The notes under the pieces: model-generated
Databases searched by the model: none
What the model saw: only the letters and a program-made list of their open reading frames with translations
What the model was told of the DNA's origin: nothing
In this document: one piece after another, positions 43,962 to 54,077 of the stretch
Layout of the letters: each line of letters begins with the position of its first letter
How positions within the stretch are numbered: the first letter of the stretch is position 1
Program-made: the position numbers and the translations under genes
Origin: Rhodobacteraceae bacterium QY30
GTDB taxonomy: Bacteria; Pseudomonadota; Alphaproteobacteria; Rhodobacterales; Rhodobacteraceae
Reading direction: 5' to 3'
Assembly: GCA_002356635.1 (NCBI GenBank)
Contig: CP023454.1
Location: 186,001-250,000, forward strand
Length of the DNA: 64,000 bases

Positions 43962-45064
43962 GCCGTCGTGGGCCAGGCCGTGGCCACCACATGCGCCAGC
44001 GCCGCGATCAGGTCGCTGCGGGTGACAAGACCCACCAGCTTCTGGTGATCTACCACCGGAACCGCCTGCTGATGGCCGTCCGCCAGCAGCGGCAACAGCA
44101 CCGCCAGCGGCGTGTCGACGTTCACTGCCTGCGTCTGCGCCTGGGTGGCGATGGTGCGCGCTGTCTGCGCCGTGCCCTCGCGCAGGGCCTCCAGCAGGTC
44201 ATGTTCGTTGACCAGGCCGATGTAGTTGTTCAGCGCATCGACCACCGGCAGCGTCTTGAAGCGGTGGATGTGGAACAGCGCGCTGATCCGGTCGGTGGGG
44301 TCTTCGGGCTGAAGCGTCACCACGTCGCGCGACATCAGGTCTGCGGCGGTAGTCGCGCCGATGTGCCGCGCGGCCGCTTCGGCCTCGGCCGCCGCCAGCA
44401 CCCGGGCAAGGTCTTCGGTGCCGATGTTCGCGGCCAGATTCATGCGCGCCAGAAGCGCCGCCAGATCCTCGGGCGTCAGCCCCAGCCGCCGTTCGGGCGC
44501 TACATCGCGGGTGCCGTGGACCCCCGCCTCGGGCGGCTGGCGAAACGGATAGCGCCGCCCCGTCGGCCGGTTGTAGAGGACGCCCGCCAGGACCAGAAGC
44601 GCACTGTCCAGCGCTACGGGAACGGCGGCCCAGTGAAACTCAGGCGCGCCGGATTGTGCCGCCAGGACCACGCTCAGCGCCACGGCGCCGCCGGGCGGGT
44701 GCATGGCCCGGAACGCCATCATGGCAAACACCGCCCCCGCCACCGCAACCGGCATGGCCAGCCAGATTTGCGGGATCAGGTGAACCGCGATCAGGGCCGT
44801 CAGTGCCGAGAAGGTATTCCCCGCGACCACCGACCAGGGCTGCGCAAGCGGGCTGTTCGGAACCGCAAAGATCAGGAAGGCGCTGGCCCCCAGCGGCGCA
44901 ACCAGCAGGATGCCCAGCGATTCGCTGCCGCGCAGGGCCGAAGCCATCAGTGCTGTCAGCAGCAGGCCGATGCCAACCCCAATCGCGGCGCGAAGGATTT
45001 CTTGAAAGGTCGGCCGGGCGACGGCGGGGCCAAGGGCGCGCAGGATACGGGCAGTCAGTGTCAT
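43958..45064 (-). CDS. HPP-family membrane protein with CBS domain pair
   Basis: Membrane protein with four or five hydrophobic helices in residues 20-170 (HPP motif MHPPGGAV near 117) followed by a cytoplasmic CBS pair (about 245-360: DLMSRDVVTLQPED, ADGHQQAVPVVDHQKLVGL). 368 residues from ATG 45064. HPP-fold proteins have been linked to nitrite and other small-ion transport; CBS pairs sense adenosine nucleotides. Function here is not established. Overlaps holA by 4 bases. Confidence 0.87.
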   Translation of the reverse strand: MTLTARILRALGPAVARPTFQEILRAAIGVGIGLLLTALMASALRGSESLGILLVAPLGASAFLIFAVPNSPLAQPWSVVAGNTFSALTALIAVHLIPQIWLAMPVAVAGAVFAMMAFRAMHPPGGAVALSVVLAAQSGAPEFHWAAVPVALDSALLVLAGVLYNRPTGRRYPFRQPPEAGVHGTRDVAPERRLGLTPEDLAALLARMNLAANIGTEDLARVLAAAEAEAAARHIGATTAADLMSRDVVTLQPEDPTDRISALFHIHRFKTLPVVDALNNYIGLVNEHDLLEALREGTAQTARTIATQAQTQAVNVDTPLAVLLPLLADGHQQAVPVVDHQKLVGLVTRSDLIAALAHVVATAWPTTA

Positions 45065-46083
45065 CGGCGCCCCAGCATTGCCAGCCGGATCAACGCCCGC
45101 TCCATCACGGCCATCGCGGGGGCGCGGGAGGCGGATCGCAGGGTCAGGTCGGTGTCCGTCAGGATTGTCAGTGCCTGTTCCAGCCGGTGCATTCCCCAGG
45201 ATTCCGCTTGCCGGACCATGCGGTCGCGGTTCTTGAAATTGACCGGCGGGCGCAGGCTGCCGATGCCCGCGCCAGCGCCGCCCGGATGGGACGCCGCGGC
45301 GTGAAGGCTGCGGAAATGCCGTGTCGCCCCGATGCACAGCGTCACGGGGTTGACCCCCTGCCCTTCAAGCCGCCGAAGAAAGGGCCCCAGATCCTTGACC
45401 CGCGCCTCGGCGACGATATGGGCGACATCGTCCACGTGGGCCTCGATGGTGACCGGGGCGCAGGCGGCCACGTCGTCGGGGACCAGGGGCGTGGGATCGC
45501 CGAACTTGTAAAGCGCGATCTTCTCGACCGTCTGCCGGAAATCGCCGGGATCCAGTTCTCGCGCCAGCGCCGTCAGGTCAGTCATCGCCTCGCGCCCCGC
45601 CTCATGAAGGCCGGCGGCGCGCAGGATGGCCTCGATCTCCTCGCGGCCGGGCGGATCGTCGTAGATTCCGGCCGCATAGGCGTTGGGGTGATCCTCAAAC
45701 AGCTTTCGCAGCGCCGATTTCGGCGTCAGTTGCCCGGCCGTGACCACGATCACGGCATCGCCGCGTTTCCACTCCTCCAGTGCGGCGCGGACCGCGGGCG
45801 CCGTGGTGTCGGTCGCATCTTCAAGGAAGGCCACGCGCGGCCCGGGAAAGAACCCTTGTGCCTTGGTCGCGTCAGTCAGCGCTGCCGGATCCTTGCGCAG
45901 GTCGGACGCGGGCATCCGTGTCAGCCGCATCTCGGCTTCGCCGGTGGGGCCGATCAGCGCGGCGATCACCTCTTGCCGTTTCAGCGCCACCCGCATCGCA
46001 TCGGGTCCATAAATCAGCAGCCCGGCGCGATCCGGCTCGGGCTTGGCGAAGTAGCGGACGGCGCCCGCTCCGGCCAGTTTCAT
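45061..46083 (-). CDS. holA: DNA polymerase III subunit delta
   Basis: Clamp-loader subunit that opens the beta clamp. The 340-residue protein has an N-terminal region LLIYGPDAMRVALKRQEVIA, a mid AAA+-like fold without a Walker A, and C-terminal helices typical of HolA (LCIGATRHFRSLHAAA). Overlaps lptE (ATGA, 46080-46083) in the conserved lptE-holA pairing. Confidence 0.88.
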   Translation of the reverse strand: MKLAGAGAVRYFAKPEPDRAGLLIYGPDAMRVALKRQEVIAALIGPTGEAEMRLTRMPASDLRKDPAALTDATKAQGFFPGPRVAFLEDATDTTAPAVRAALEEWKRGDAVIVVTAGQLTPKSALRKLFEDHPNAYAAGIYDDPPGREEIEAILRAAGLHEAGREAMTDLTALARELDPGDFRQTVEKIALYKFGDPTPLVPDDVAACAPVTIEAHVDDVAHIVAEARVKDLGPFLRRLEGQGVNPVTLCIGATRHFRSLHAAASHPGGAGAGIGSLRPPVNFKNRDRMVRQAESWGMHRLEQALTILTDTDLTLRSASRAPAMAVMERALIRLAMLGRR

Positions 46084-46580
46084 CGGCCGCCCCAATCCCC
46101 CGACGTGGCGATCAGGCGGGTGACGATCTGGTCCGCCAGAAGCCGCATCAGCCGCAACCGCGCGTCGATTTCCGAGGCATTCGTGGCCACCGGCGTGCCC
46201 GAGGCGGAATAGGAGGTGAAGGTCGTCACGTCGCCTTCGGTCAGCACCCGGTCCGACGGCAGGTCACGCAGCGTGTAGTGGACCTTGCCGTTCAGGTTGT
46301 AGCGGGTGGTGGCGTTGGTGGGCGTGATCGTGCGGCTTTCGGACTGGACATCGATCCGGTAGCTCAGGCGGTACGCGGCGCCGCTGGGACGGCCCAGCCG
46401 CTCCTCCAGCCGCTCGACCAGATCGAAGGCCGAGCGATCCTCGGGCGCGTCGATCAGGACGCGGTCCAGAAGCCCGGCCGCCGGGCTGCCGGGCCCATAG
46501 GCCGGGGTGAACCCGCAGGCCGCAAGGGCCAAAGCCCCAAGCAGCCCGCCAAGGACTGCGCGACGGTCAGACAACCACAT
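46080..46580 (-). CDS. lptE: LPS-assembly lipoprotein LptE
   Basis: Outer-membrane lipoprotein that plugs the LptD barrel. About 166 residues from ATG 46580; signal peptide with lipobox [13 protein letters not shown] (lipid-modified Cys near residue 22). Region [14 protein letters not shown] is typical of the family. Overlaps leuS at the 5' end by 14 bases and holA at the 3' end by 4. A start at 46604 is also possible. Confidence 0.88.
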   Translation of the reverse strand: MWLSDRRAVLGGLLGALALAACGFTPAYGPGSPAAGLLDRVLIDAPEDRSAFDLVERLEERLGRPSGAAYRLSYRIDVQSESRTITPTNATTRYNLNGKVHYTLRDLPSDRVLTEGDVTTFTSYSASGTPVATNASEIDARLRLMRLLADQIVTRLIATSGDWGGR

Positions 46581-49113
46581 TGATGATGCGCCCCGGAACG
46601 ACAATCAGCTTCTTGACCGGCTGCCCGGCCAGGAACTTGACGACATCCTCGTTCGCCAACGCGATCTTTTCAACCTCGGACGCCGGCATCTCCTTCGGCA
46701 CGCTGATTTCCGCGCGGCGCTTGCCGTTGATCTGGATGGGCAGCGTCACGTTCGTCTCGACCAGCATCGCCGGATCGGCCTTGGGCCAGGGGGCCTGCGT
46801 GACCAGCCCCGCCCCGCCCAGATGCGCCCAGATGTCTTCGGACAGATGCGGCGTCATCGGTGACATGAGTTGCGCCAGGACCAGCGCCGCCTGCTTCTGC
46901 ACCGCCTGGCTGGCATCGGATTTCTGGATCGCGTTCGAGAATTCGTAAAGCTTGGCGATCGCCTTGTTGAAGGCGAAGCCCTCGATCGACTGCGTCACGT
47001 CATGGATCGCGCGATGCATCGCGCGAAGCAGGTCTTCGTCACCCGAACCGGCCTTGTCGGCGGGCAGGGTGGCAATCCGGTCGGCCAGGTTCCAGACGCG
47101 GGTCAGGTGCTTGTAGGCGGCTTCCGCCCCGGCCGCCGTCCATTCCACGTCGCGTTCGGGCGGGCTGTCGGACAGGATGAACCAGCGCGCGGTATCGGCA
47201 CCGAAGGCCTGGATGATGTTGACCGGGTCGACGACGTTCTTCTTCGACTTCGACATCTTGGCCGAAGGGATGATCTCCACGCTCGTGCCGTCGGCCAGTT
47301 TGCCCTCGGTCACGTCTTCGGGCAGGTGATAGACCGGCCGGCCCGCGCCGTCCCGGGTCATGTAGATTTCATGCGTGACCATGCCTTGCGTGAACAGGGC
47401 ATTGAACGGCTCGATCGCCTTTTGGGGCAGGTGGCCGGTCCTGGCCATCGCGCGGGCGAAGAAGCGCGAATACAGAAGGTGCAGGATCGCGTGTTCGATG
47501 CCGCCGATATACTGGTCGACGTTCATCCAGTAATCCGCATCCTCGGCCACGGTCGGCGTCGTGGCGCGGGGCGCGGTGAAGCGGGCGTAGTACCACGAAC
47601 TGTCCACGAACGTGTCCATCGTGTCGGTTTCGCGCCGCGCGGCCTGGCCGCATTTCGGACACGACACATTCCGCCACGTCGGATGACGGTCCAGCGGATT
47701 GCCCGGCTGGTCGAAGGACACGTCATCGGGCAGGCGGACGGGCAGGTTTTCCTTCTTCTCGGCCACCACGCCGCAGGACGGGCAGTGGACGACCGGGATC
47801 GGGCAGCCCCAGTAGCGTTGCCGGGAAATCCCCCAGTCGCGCAGGCGGTAGTTGGTGACACCGCGCCCGATGCCGCGCTCTTCGCATTTCGCGATGGCGG
47901 CGGCGACGGCTTCGTCCCCGGTTTGGGTCACATTGCCGGTCAGGCCGCGCACATAGGTCACGCGTTCGGACTTCATCGGCACGAAAGCCTCGGCCAGCGG
48001 GGCTTCGGCCGTGCCTTCCGGAACGAAGACCGGCGGGATCGGCAGGGCGTATTTCGTCGCGAATTCAAAGTCGCGCTGGTCATGCGCCGGGCAGCCGAAG
48101 ATCGCGCCGGTGCCATAGTCCATCAGGATGAAGTTGGCGATGTAGACCGGCAGTTCCCACGCCGGGTCAAAGGGATGGCGCACCCGGATACCGGTGTCCA
48201 GCCCGCGCTTTTCGGCCTTTTCCAGCGCCTCTTCGCTGGTGCCCACACGGCGGCATTCGGCGACGAATTCGGCCAGCGCCGGGTTCGACTTTTCCAGTTC
48301 CTTCGCCAGCGGGTGATCGGGGCTGATCGCGGCAAAGCTGGCCCCCATCAGCGTGTCGGGCCGGGTGGTGTAGACTTCCAGACGCTCAAACCCTTCCGGC
48401 GCGCCGATGGTGTCGAAGGCGAATTGCAGCCCGCGCGACTGGCCGATCCAGTTCGCCTGCATCAGGCGGACCTTTTCCGGCCAGTCCTTCAACCCGTCCA
48501 GCGCCGCCAGCAATTCGCCCGCATAGTCCGAGATGCGGAAGAACCACTGCGTCAGTTCCCGCCGTTCGACCAAAGCGCCAGACCGCCAGCCGCGCCCGTC
48601 GATCACCTGTTCGTTGGCCAGAACCGTCATGTCGACCGGATCCCAGTTCACGACGGCGTTCTTGCGGTAGACCAGTCCCGCTTCCATCATGTCGATGAAC
48701 ATCGCCTGCTGCTGGCCGTAGTACTCCGGGTCGCAGGTGGCGAATTCCCGGCTCCAGTCGATGGACAGGCCCAGAGGCTTCATCTGCGCGCGCATGTCCG
48801 CGATGTTGCCATAGGTCCAGTCCTTGGGGTGGCCGCCCCGCTCCATCGCGGCGTTTTCGGCGGGCATCCCGAAGGCATCCCAACCCATCGGATGCAGCAC
48901 CGAAAACCCGCAGGACGATTTGTAGCGCGCCACGACATCGCCCATCGTGTAGTTGCGCACATGGCCCATGTGGATGCGCCCCGAAGGATAGGGGAACATC
49001 TCAAGCACATAGTATTTCGGCTTCGCCGGATCGCGGGTGGCGCGGAAGGCTTCGGCCTTGTCCCAGGCTTCTTGCCATTTCGGTTCGCTTTGGGCGGGAT
49101 CGTAGCGCGACAT
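46567..49113 (-). CDS. leuS: Leucyl-tRNA synthetase
   Basis: Class I synthetase, 848 residues, HIGH-type motif [10 protein letters not shown] (near 42) and KMSKS ([13 protein letters not shown], near 607), plus an editing domain insertion. Start at 49113 ([17 protein letters not shown]) matches the family. Followed by lptE with a short overlap, a common alphaproteobacterial order. Confidence 0.97.
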   Translation of the reverse strand: MSRYDPAQSEPKWQEAWDKAEAFRATRDPAKPKYYVLEMFPYPSGRIHMGHVRNYTMGDVVARYKSSCGFSVLHPMGWDAFGMPAENAAMERGGHPKDWTYGNIADMRAQMKPLGLSIDWSREFATCDPEYYGQQQAMFIDMMEAGLVYRKNAVVNWDPVDMTVLANEQVIDGRGWRSGALVERRELTQWFFRISDYAGELLAALDGLKDWPEKVRLMQANWIGQSRGLQFAFDTIGAPEGFERLEVYTTRPDTLMGASFAAISPDHPLAKELEKSNPALAEFVAECRRVGTSEEALEKAEKRGLDTGIRVRHPFDPAWELPVYIANFILMDYGTGAIFGCPAHDQRDFEFATKYALPIPPVFVPEGTAEAPLAEAFVPMKSERVTYVRGLTGNVTQTGDEAVAAAIAKCEERGIGRGVTNYRLRDWGISRQRYWGCPIPVVHCPSCGVVAEKKENLPVRLPDDVSFDQPGNPLDRHPTWRNVSCPKCGQAARRETDTMDTFVDSSWYYARFTAPRATTPTVAEDADYWMNVDQYIGGIEHAILHLLYSRFFARAMARTGHLPQKAIEPFNALFTQGMVTHEIYMTRDGAGRPVYHLPEDVTEGKLADGTSVEIIPSAKMSKSKKNVVDPVNIIQAFGADTARWFILSDSPPERDVEWTAAGAEAAYKHLTRVWNLADRIATLPADKAGSGDEDLLRAMHRAIHDVTQSIEGFAFNKAIAKLYEFSNAIQKSDASQAVQKQAALVLAQLMSPMTPHLSEDIWAHLGGAGLVTQAPWPKADPAMLVETNVTLPIQINGKRRAEISVPKEMPASEVEKIALANEDVVKFLAGQPVKKLIVVPGRIINVVV

Positions 49114-49183
49114 GGGGGCGGTTCCGGTCTTGGAAAAAAGGGTCCGGGCCGGGATATACCGCAGGGGCCTTGCGGGCAAGGCT

Positions 49184-49837
49184 TCAGCCGTAGGCGCGCG
49201 CCCCGAAGATCGCGCTGCCGACGCGCACATGGGTGGCGCCGGCTGCAATGGCGGCTTCGAAATCGCCGCTCATCCCCATCGACAGGCCGGTCAGGCCGTT
49301 GCGGGCGGCCATCGCGGCCAGCGTTGCGAAGTGCGGCGCGCTGTCTTCGCCTTCGGGCGGAATGCACATCAGCCCGACGACGGGCAGGTCAAGCGCCCGG
49401 CAGGTGGCGACAAAGGCATCGGCGTCGCCGGGCAGGATCCCGGCCTTCTGCGGCTCGGCCCCGGTATTGACCTGTATGAACATCTGGGGCGCGCGGCCCC
49501 GATCCTGCGCCAGCCGGGCCAGCTTTTCCGCCAGCGAGGGACGGTCGACGGTGTGGATCGCATCGAACAGATCCATCGCAACCTTGGCCTTGTTGGTCTG
49601 CAACGGCCCGATCATGTGGACCGACACCGGACCAAAGCGGTCGCGCAGCGCGGGCCATTTCGCCTGCGCCTCTTGCACGTAGTTTTCGCCGAACACGCGC
49701 TGGCCGGCCTGCAATACCGCCTCGACCCGATCCAGGGGCTGGACCTTCGACACCGCGATCAGTGTCACCGAACCGGGCGCGCGGCCGGCGGCGGTTTCGG
49801 CGGTGCGGATGCGGGCAAGGATGTCGTCAAGCGGCAT
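49184..49837 (-). CDS. yggS: Pyridoxal phosphate homeostasis protein (YggS family)
   Basis: PLP-binding TIM-barrel protein that buffers free pyridoxal phosphate. 217 residues from ATG 49837; the PLP lysine is in IAVSKVQP (near 36), with [18 protein letters not shown] and [12 protein letters not shown] as family segments. First gene before leuS. Confidence 0.92.
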   Translation of the reverse strand: MPLDDILARIRTAETAAGRAPGSVTLIAVSKVQPLDRVEAVLQAGQRVFGENYVQEAQAKWPALRDRFGPVSVHMIGPLQTNKAKVAMDLFDAIHTVDRPSLAEKLARLAQDRGRAPQMFIQVNTGAEPQKAGILPGDADAFVATCRALDLPVVGLMCIPPEGEDSAPHFATLAAMAARNGLTGLSMGMSGDFEAAIAAGATHVRVGSAIFGARAYG

Positions 49838-49887
49838 GGCAGTCCTGTCGATGGCGGGGGCAACCTGACCCAAAGCGGCGAAAAAGA

Positions 49888-49913
49888 AAAGAGCGGGCCA
49901 AGGCCCGCTCTTT
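49888..49913 (-). terminator. Intrinsic terminator after the first porin
   Basis: AAAGAGCGGGCC / GGCCCGCTCTTT form a 12-bp stem with a 2-base loop (49900-49901). On the minus strand it is followed by TTTTCTTTTTCG, a strong U-tract, so it terminates porin transcripts before yggS. Confidence 0.85.
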
Positions 49914-49935
49914 CCCTGACTTTGATCCGTCAGGA

Positions 49936-50880
49936 TCAGAAGTTGAAGCGAACGCCGACGTCGGCGTAGGTTTCTTCGGCGTAGTCACGCTGGATCGAGC
50001 CGGTCAGCTTGGCGCCGCCCAGGTCGTAGTCAGCGCCGATGCCGAACGCGGTGTCGGTGGCGTTGCCAACGTAGTCGTTGTTGGCGACATAGGCGCGCAG
50101 GGTGGTGGCGCCCATGGTGTAGTTGCCGTACAGGGTGATGGTCTTGCCCAGGTCGGTGCCCGTGCCGGTGCCATCATCACCTTCGTCGACGTAGTTCAGG
50201 CCGACGGTCAGGTCCGGCATGGCCTTGTAGGCGGCGCCCAGGAACCACGCGTCGTTGTCGGCAATGCCGGCACCGTTCTGAACCGCAGCGGCCGACACGG
50301 TGAACAGGTCGGTCGAGTAGGCCAGAGCGATCGACGATTCTTCGTCAACAACGGTCGCGCCGGTCTGGTCCGGGGTCACGAACGACGCCTGGGCCGAGAA
50401 GCCGTTGATCGAGTACGAAGCGTAGACGCCCATGCGGTTTTCTTCGCCGGCCGAATAGCCGTTCGAGTCAAACGCGTAGAAGCTGGTGCGCGGGTCGCCG
50501 AAGGACGAGTCAACCAGGCCCATTTCCGAGTCGTAGATCAGCGCGGCCGAGTCGAACGCGGTGTTCACGTTGCCGACTTCAACGCGCAGGCCTTCGTATT
50601 CGGTGTACAGCAGGGCGGCGGAGTTGCGGGCAGCGCCGTAGCCGTTCTGGTCCTGAATGCGCAGGCGAGCACCGAAGACCACGCCCGAATCGGTTTCGGT
50701 GGTGGCGTCGATGTTCAGGCGCAGACGGGTGTGGACCTGGGTTTCGTTTTCGCCAGCAGCGGCGCCCGAGTAGTGGATCAGACCGAAGCGGCCGTAGCCA
50801 CCCAGCTTCACGCCGGTTTCGGCCGAAGCGACGGTCGCCAGCGAAGCCAGCACGGTCGTCGCGAAGAGAACCTTTTTCAT
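49936..50880 (-). CDS. Porin (paralogue A)
   Basis: Outer-membrane beta-barrel porin, 314 residues, with Sec signal peptide (about 1-20, cleavage after ASA) and C-terminal Phe (VGVRFNF) needed for BAM recognition. The VKLGGYGRFGLIHYSG start and the DYDLGGAKLTGSIQRDYAEE segment place it with Rhodobacter-type 16-stranded porins. Sister to porins B and C just upstream on this strand; loop regions differ, notably the deletion of the GTHGSTTGGG segment seen in the other two. Confidence 0.92.
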   Translation of the reverse strand: MKKVLFATTVLASLATVASAETGVKLGGYGRFGLIHYSGAAAGENETQVHTRLRLNIDATTETDSGVVFGARLRIQDQNGYGAARNSAALLYTEYEGLRVEVGNVNTAFDSAALIYDSEMGLVDSSFGDPRTSFYAFDSNGYSAGEENRMGVYASYSINGFSAQASFVTPDQTGATVVDEESSIALAYSTDLFTVSAAAVQNGAGIADNDAWFLGAAYKAMPDLTVGLNYVDEGDDGTGTGTDLGKTITLYGNYTMGATTLRAYVANNDYVGNATDTAFGIGADYDLGGAKLTGSIQRDYAEETYADVGVRFNF

Positions 50881-51007
50881 CTTTTTTCCCTCGTTGTCTC
50901 AAAGGTGCCCAGTTCAGGGGAATCCGAACTGGGGATGCGGTCTTTGTCAGGCGAGGGGCACCTGTTTGCAATCGAAATGGCCCGGAGGCCGGGAAGAACT
51001 GCCACAG

Positions 51008-51022
51008 TGTTGCAGTATTGCC
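51008..51022 (-). promoter_or_regulatory. Shared upstream motif of porin A
   Basis: TGTTGCAGTATTGCC, third match of the TGNTGCARNNTTGYC pattern, 128 bases upstream of the porin A start. Confidence 0.45.
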
Positions 51023-51080
51023 GTTTCACCTGCGCGACAAAAAAGTCACGCACGCTGGTCCCGGCGGCCCTTCCTGAGGG

Positions 51081-51107
51081 GGAAAGCGCGGGCAGGCCGC
51101 ACTTTCC
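51081..51107 (-). terminator. Hairpin after the second porin
   Basis: GGAAAGCGCGG (51081-51091) can pair with CCGCACTTTCC (51097-51107) with one G-T wobble, 22 bases after the porin B stop. The U-tract is weak. Confidence 0.5.
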
Positions 51108-51128
51108 GATGGCGTGGATCCGCAAGGA

Positions 51129-52088
51129 TCAGAAGTTGAAGCGAACGCCAACGTCGGCCCAGGTGTCTTCGTTGTAGTCGCGCTGGATCGAACCGGTCAG
51201 CTTGGCGCCGCCCAGGTCATAGTCGGCGCCGATGCCGAAGGCGGTGTCCGTCAGGTTGTTGACGTGGTCGTTGTTCGCGACGTAGCCCTTCAGCGTGGTC
51301 GCGCCCATCTTGTAGTTGCCGTACAGGACCGCGGTCGAACCCATCGACACGCCGCCAGCGTTGATGCCTTCGTCGAAGTAGTTCAGGCCGACGGTCAGGT
51401 TCTCCATGCCGGTGTAGGCGCCACCGATGAACCAGGCGTCGTTGTCGGCGCGGCCGGCGCCGTTCTGGACCGCAGCGGCCGATACGGTGAACTGGTCGGT
51501 CTTGTAGTCGACGGCGATCGAGGATTCCTCTTCGACCGGAAGGGCGCCCGTCTGGTCCGGGGTCACGAACGAGGCGCGGACCTGGAAGCCTTCGAACTTG
51601 TAGGAGGCGAAGACGCCCATGCGGTCTTTGGTCGACACGCCCGAATAGGGGGCGGATTCGAAGGCGAAGAAGCTGGTGCGGCTGTCGCCGAACGACTTGT
51701 CGGTCAGGCCCATTTCCGAGCCGTAGATCAGGGCGGCGGTGTCGAACGCGGTGTTCGTGTTGCCGACCTCGACGCGCAGGCCTTCATATTCGGTGTAGAG
51801 CAGCGCGGGAGCGTTGACGCCGCCGCCGGTGGTCGATCCGTGGGTGCCGCGGCTTTGGTCCTGGATGCGCAGGCGCGCACCGAAGACGACGCCCGAGTCG
51901 GTTTCGGTCTTGGCGTCGATGTTCAGGCGCAGGCGGGTGTGGACGGTGGTGTCGTTCAGCGGCGCGGTGCGGTCCGAATAGTGGACCAGACCGAAACGGC
52001 CGTAGCCTCCGATCTTCACGCCGGTTTCGGCCGAAGCCACGGTCGCCAGCGACGCCAGGACGGTCGTCGCGAAAAGAACGTTTTTCAT
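51129..52088 (-). CDS. Porin (paralogue B)
   Basis: Outer-membrane porin, 319 residues from ATG 52088 (MKNVLFATTVLASLATVASA signal peptide). Shares nearly the same strands and C-terminal VGVRFNF with porin A; loop RIQDQSRGTHGSTTGGGV is shared only with porin C. An in-frame open region upstream to 52328 is leader, not coding. The 5' leader resembles that of porin A (both carry GGGAATCCGAA..GGG). Confidence 0.92.
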   Translation of the reverse strand: MKNVLFATTVLASLATVASAETGVKIGGYGRFGLVHYSDRTAPLNDTTVHTRLRLNIDAKTETDSGVVFGARLRIQDQSRGTHGSTTGGGVNAPALLYTEYEGLRVEVGNTNTAFDTAALIYGSEMGLTDKSFGDSRTSFFAFESAPYSGVSTKDRMGVFASYKFEGFQVRASFVTPDQTGALPVEEESSIAVDYKTDQFTVSAAAVQNGAGRADNDAWFIGGAYTGMENLTVGLNYFDEGINAGGVSMGSTAVLYGNYKMGATTLKGYVANNDHVNNLTDTAFGIGADYDLGGAKLTGSIQRDYNEDTWADVGVRFNF

Positions 52089-52218
52089 ATCGTTGTCCCT
52101 CGTTGTCTCTCGAAAGCCGCCCAACCCAGGGAATCCGAATTGGGAATGGCCGCCTTTTCCCGAGAGTCGGGTCGTGAGGCAATCTTGACCGCCGGGCCGC
52201 CGGGAAGATCTGCGCCGA

Positions 52219-52233
52219 TGGTGCAGCCTTGCC
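52219..52233 (-). promoter_or_regulatory. Shared upstream motif of porin B
   Basis: TGGTGCAGCCTTGCC (plus-strand reading) is matched by TGTTGCAGTATTGCC at 51008-51022 before porin A and TGATGCAATCTTGTC at 53434-53448 before porin C. Each lies about 125-131 bases upstream of its porin start. Porin-sense consensus GRCAANNYTGCANCA. It may be a promoter element or regulator site. Confidence 0.5.
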
Positions 52234-52313
52234 ACAGTAACCCATTGAAATGTCATGGTATTTTTACAAATCCGTTTCAAAACTACCTGTGGTGGAACGA
52301 GGTTCTTCGTTTT

Positions 52314-52340
52314 GGGAAGAGCGGGCAACCCGCTCTTCCC
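52314..52340 (-). terminator. Hairpin after the third porin
   Basis: GGGAAGAGCGGG (52314-52325) and CCCGCTCTTCCC (52329-52340) form a perfect 12-bp stem with a CAA loop, 10 bases after the porin C stop codon. No T-run follows on the minus strand, so it may rely on Rho or stabilise the mRNA end. Confidence 0.6.
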
Positions 52341-52349
52341 GGCTTCGGA

Positions 52350-53309
52350 TCAGAAGCTGAAGCGAACGCCCAGGTCGACCCAGGTTTCTTCCTGGTAGCC
52401 GCGCTGGATGCTACCCTGCACCTTGGCGCCGCCCAGGTCATAGTCCGCGCCGATGCCGAACGAGGTGTCGGTCAGGTTGTTGACGTAGTCGTTGTTCGCG
52501 ACATAGGCCTTCAGCGTGGTGGCACCCATCTTGTAGTTGCCATACAGCGTCGCGGTCTTGCCCATCGAAACGCCGGCGGCGTCGATGCCTTCATCGATGT
52601 AGTTCAGGCCGACGGTCAGGTCCGGGTTGACGTTGTAGGCGCCGCCGATGAACCAGATGTCGTTGTTGGCGACAGCGGCACCGTTCTGGATGAACGCGGC
52701 CGACACGGTGAACAGGTCGGTCGTGTAGGCCAGGTTGATGCCCATTTCTTCGTCAAGCGGGCTGGTGGCGCCGGTCTGGTCCGGGGTGATGAACGAGGCC
52801 ATCGCCGAGAATTCGTTCATCTTGTAGGATGCGAAAACACCCATCCGGTTCGTCTGGGCGACGCTGTAGGGCGTCTGGTTGTAGGCGAAGTAGCGCGACT
52901 GCACATCGCCGAAGGACTTGTCCGTCAGGCCCATTTCCGAAGCCGCGATCAGCTTGGCCGATTCACCGACGGTGTTGGTGTTGCCGACTTCGACGCGCAG
53001 CCCCTCATATTCGGTGTAGAGCAGCGCGGCGTTCAGCACGCCGCCGCCCGTGGTCGAGCCGTGGGTGCCGCGGCTTTGGTCCTGCAGACGGATGCGGCCG
53101 CCGAAGACCACGCCCGAGTCGGTTTCGGTCTTGGCATCGATGTTGAAGCGCAGGCGGGTGTGAACGGTGGTCTCGTTCAGACCAGCAGCGGCCGCACTGT
53201 TGTGGATGACGCCAAAACGGCCGTAGCCGCTGATCTTCACACCGGTTTCGGCAGAAGCGACGGTCGCCAGCGAAGCCAGCACGGTCGTCGTGAAAAGTAC
53301 TTTTTTCAT
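52350..53309 (-). CDS. Porin (paralogue C)
   Basis: Outer-membrane porin, 319 residues from ATG 53309, with signal peptide MKKVLFTTTVLASLATVASA and C-terminal VRFSF. First of the three tandem porins on the minus strand. Differs from A and B in extracellular loop residues (GESAKLIAASEMGL, SRYFAYNQTPYSVAQ). Divergent from the lipoprotein gene at 53582 with a 272-base gap that carries AT-rich sequence and the shared porin motif. Confidence 0.92.
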   Translation of the reverse strand: MKKVLFTTTVLASLATVASAETGVKISGYGRFGVIHNSAAAAGLNETTVHTRLRFNIDAKTETDSGVVFGGRIRLQDQSRGTHGSTTGGGVLNAALLYTEYEGLRVEVGNTNTVGESAKLIAASEMGLTDKSFGDVQSRYFAYNQTPYSVAQTNRMGVFASYKMNEFSAMASFITPDQTGATSPLDEEMGINLAYTTDLFTVSAAFIQNGAAVANNDIWFIGGAYNVNPDLTVGLNYIDEGIDAAGVSMGKTATLYGNYKMGATTLKAYVANNDYVNNLTDTSFGIGADYDLGGAKVQGSIQRGYQEETWVDLGVRFSF

Positions 53310-53433
53310 TCCGTATCCCTCATTGTCCCTTGCCCAACCCCGGCCTGGCCCGCGTTGGAACGATTCCGTTTTTTCGGCAAAACCGAGTCCGCACAACAAA
53401 AAGTGCGAGGCAAAACCATACGGTGCCGCACCA

Positions 53434-53448
53434 TGATGCAATCTTGTC
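53434..53448 (-). promoter_or_regulatory. Shared upstream motif of porin C
   Basis: TGATGCAATCTTGTC, 125 bases upstream of the porin C start, in the AT-richest stretch of the window. Confidence 0.45.
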
Positions 53449-53581
53449 ACAATTGCGTACTGTTCGGCAGGTTATCATCACGAGGTTTCGCCGGACCGTG
53501 CCAAGCGGCCTTCGGGAAAAACCTTGTCGCTGTTTCCCCCTTCGGCTAGAGACAGGAAAAATGATCTCGGGGGCAGGCTGC

Positions 53582-54076
53582 ATGGCTATCCAACGCAAGA
53601 TGCGGGTCGTGATTCTGGGCGGCCTGGTGGCAACGGTCGCGGCCTGCGGCGGCATGAAGCGTTCCGCGCCGGATGGTGCCAGGCGCGACACGGTCGAGAC
53701 CCGCGAAGACCAGGAAATGGGCAAGGGCGGGTCGAAGATCTGGGACTTGTTCAGCAATTCCGCCGATGCCAACACGACGGTTGGCGTGAACAAGTACCTG
53801 TGGAACGCCAGCCTTGATGTGCTGAACTTCCTGCCGATCCAGTCGGTCGATCCGTTCTCGGGCGTGATCGTCACCGGTTACGGCACGCCGCCAGGTGGCG
53901 GCCGGGCCTACCGCGCCACGATCTATGTCCAGGATCCGGCGCTTGAGGCGCGGTCGCTGAAGGTGGCGCTGCAATCCAGCGGCGGCGGCGCGGTGCCCGC
54001 GGAAACCACCCGCGCGGTCGAGGATGCGATCCTGACGCGCGCCCGGCAGCTGCGTATCCGCGACAGCAAGCTGTAA
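53582..54076 (+). CDS. Small lipoprotein of DUF3576 type
   Basis: About 164 residues from ATG 53582. The N-terminus MAIQRKMRVVILGGLVATVA ends in AACGG, a lipobox (VAAC), so it is a lipid-anchored periplasmic or outer-membrane protein. Body includes SKIWDLFSNSADANTTVGVN and NKYLWNASLDVLNFLPIQSV, the pattern of the DUF3576 family widespread in alphaproteobacteria. Function unknown. ATG 53561 is an alternative start. Convergent with the dgoK-like gene. Confidence 0.82.
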   Translation: MAIQRKMRVVILGGLVATVAACGGMKRSAPDGARRDTVETREDQEMGKGGSKIWDLFSNSADANTTVGVNKYLWNASLDVLNFLPIQSVDPFSGVIVTGYGTPPGGGRAYRATIYVQDPALEARSLKVALQSSGGGAVPAETTRAVEDAILTRARQLRIRDSKL

Positions 54077-54077
54077 T

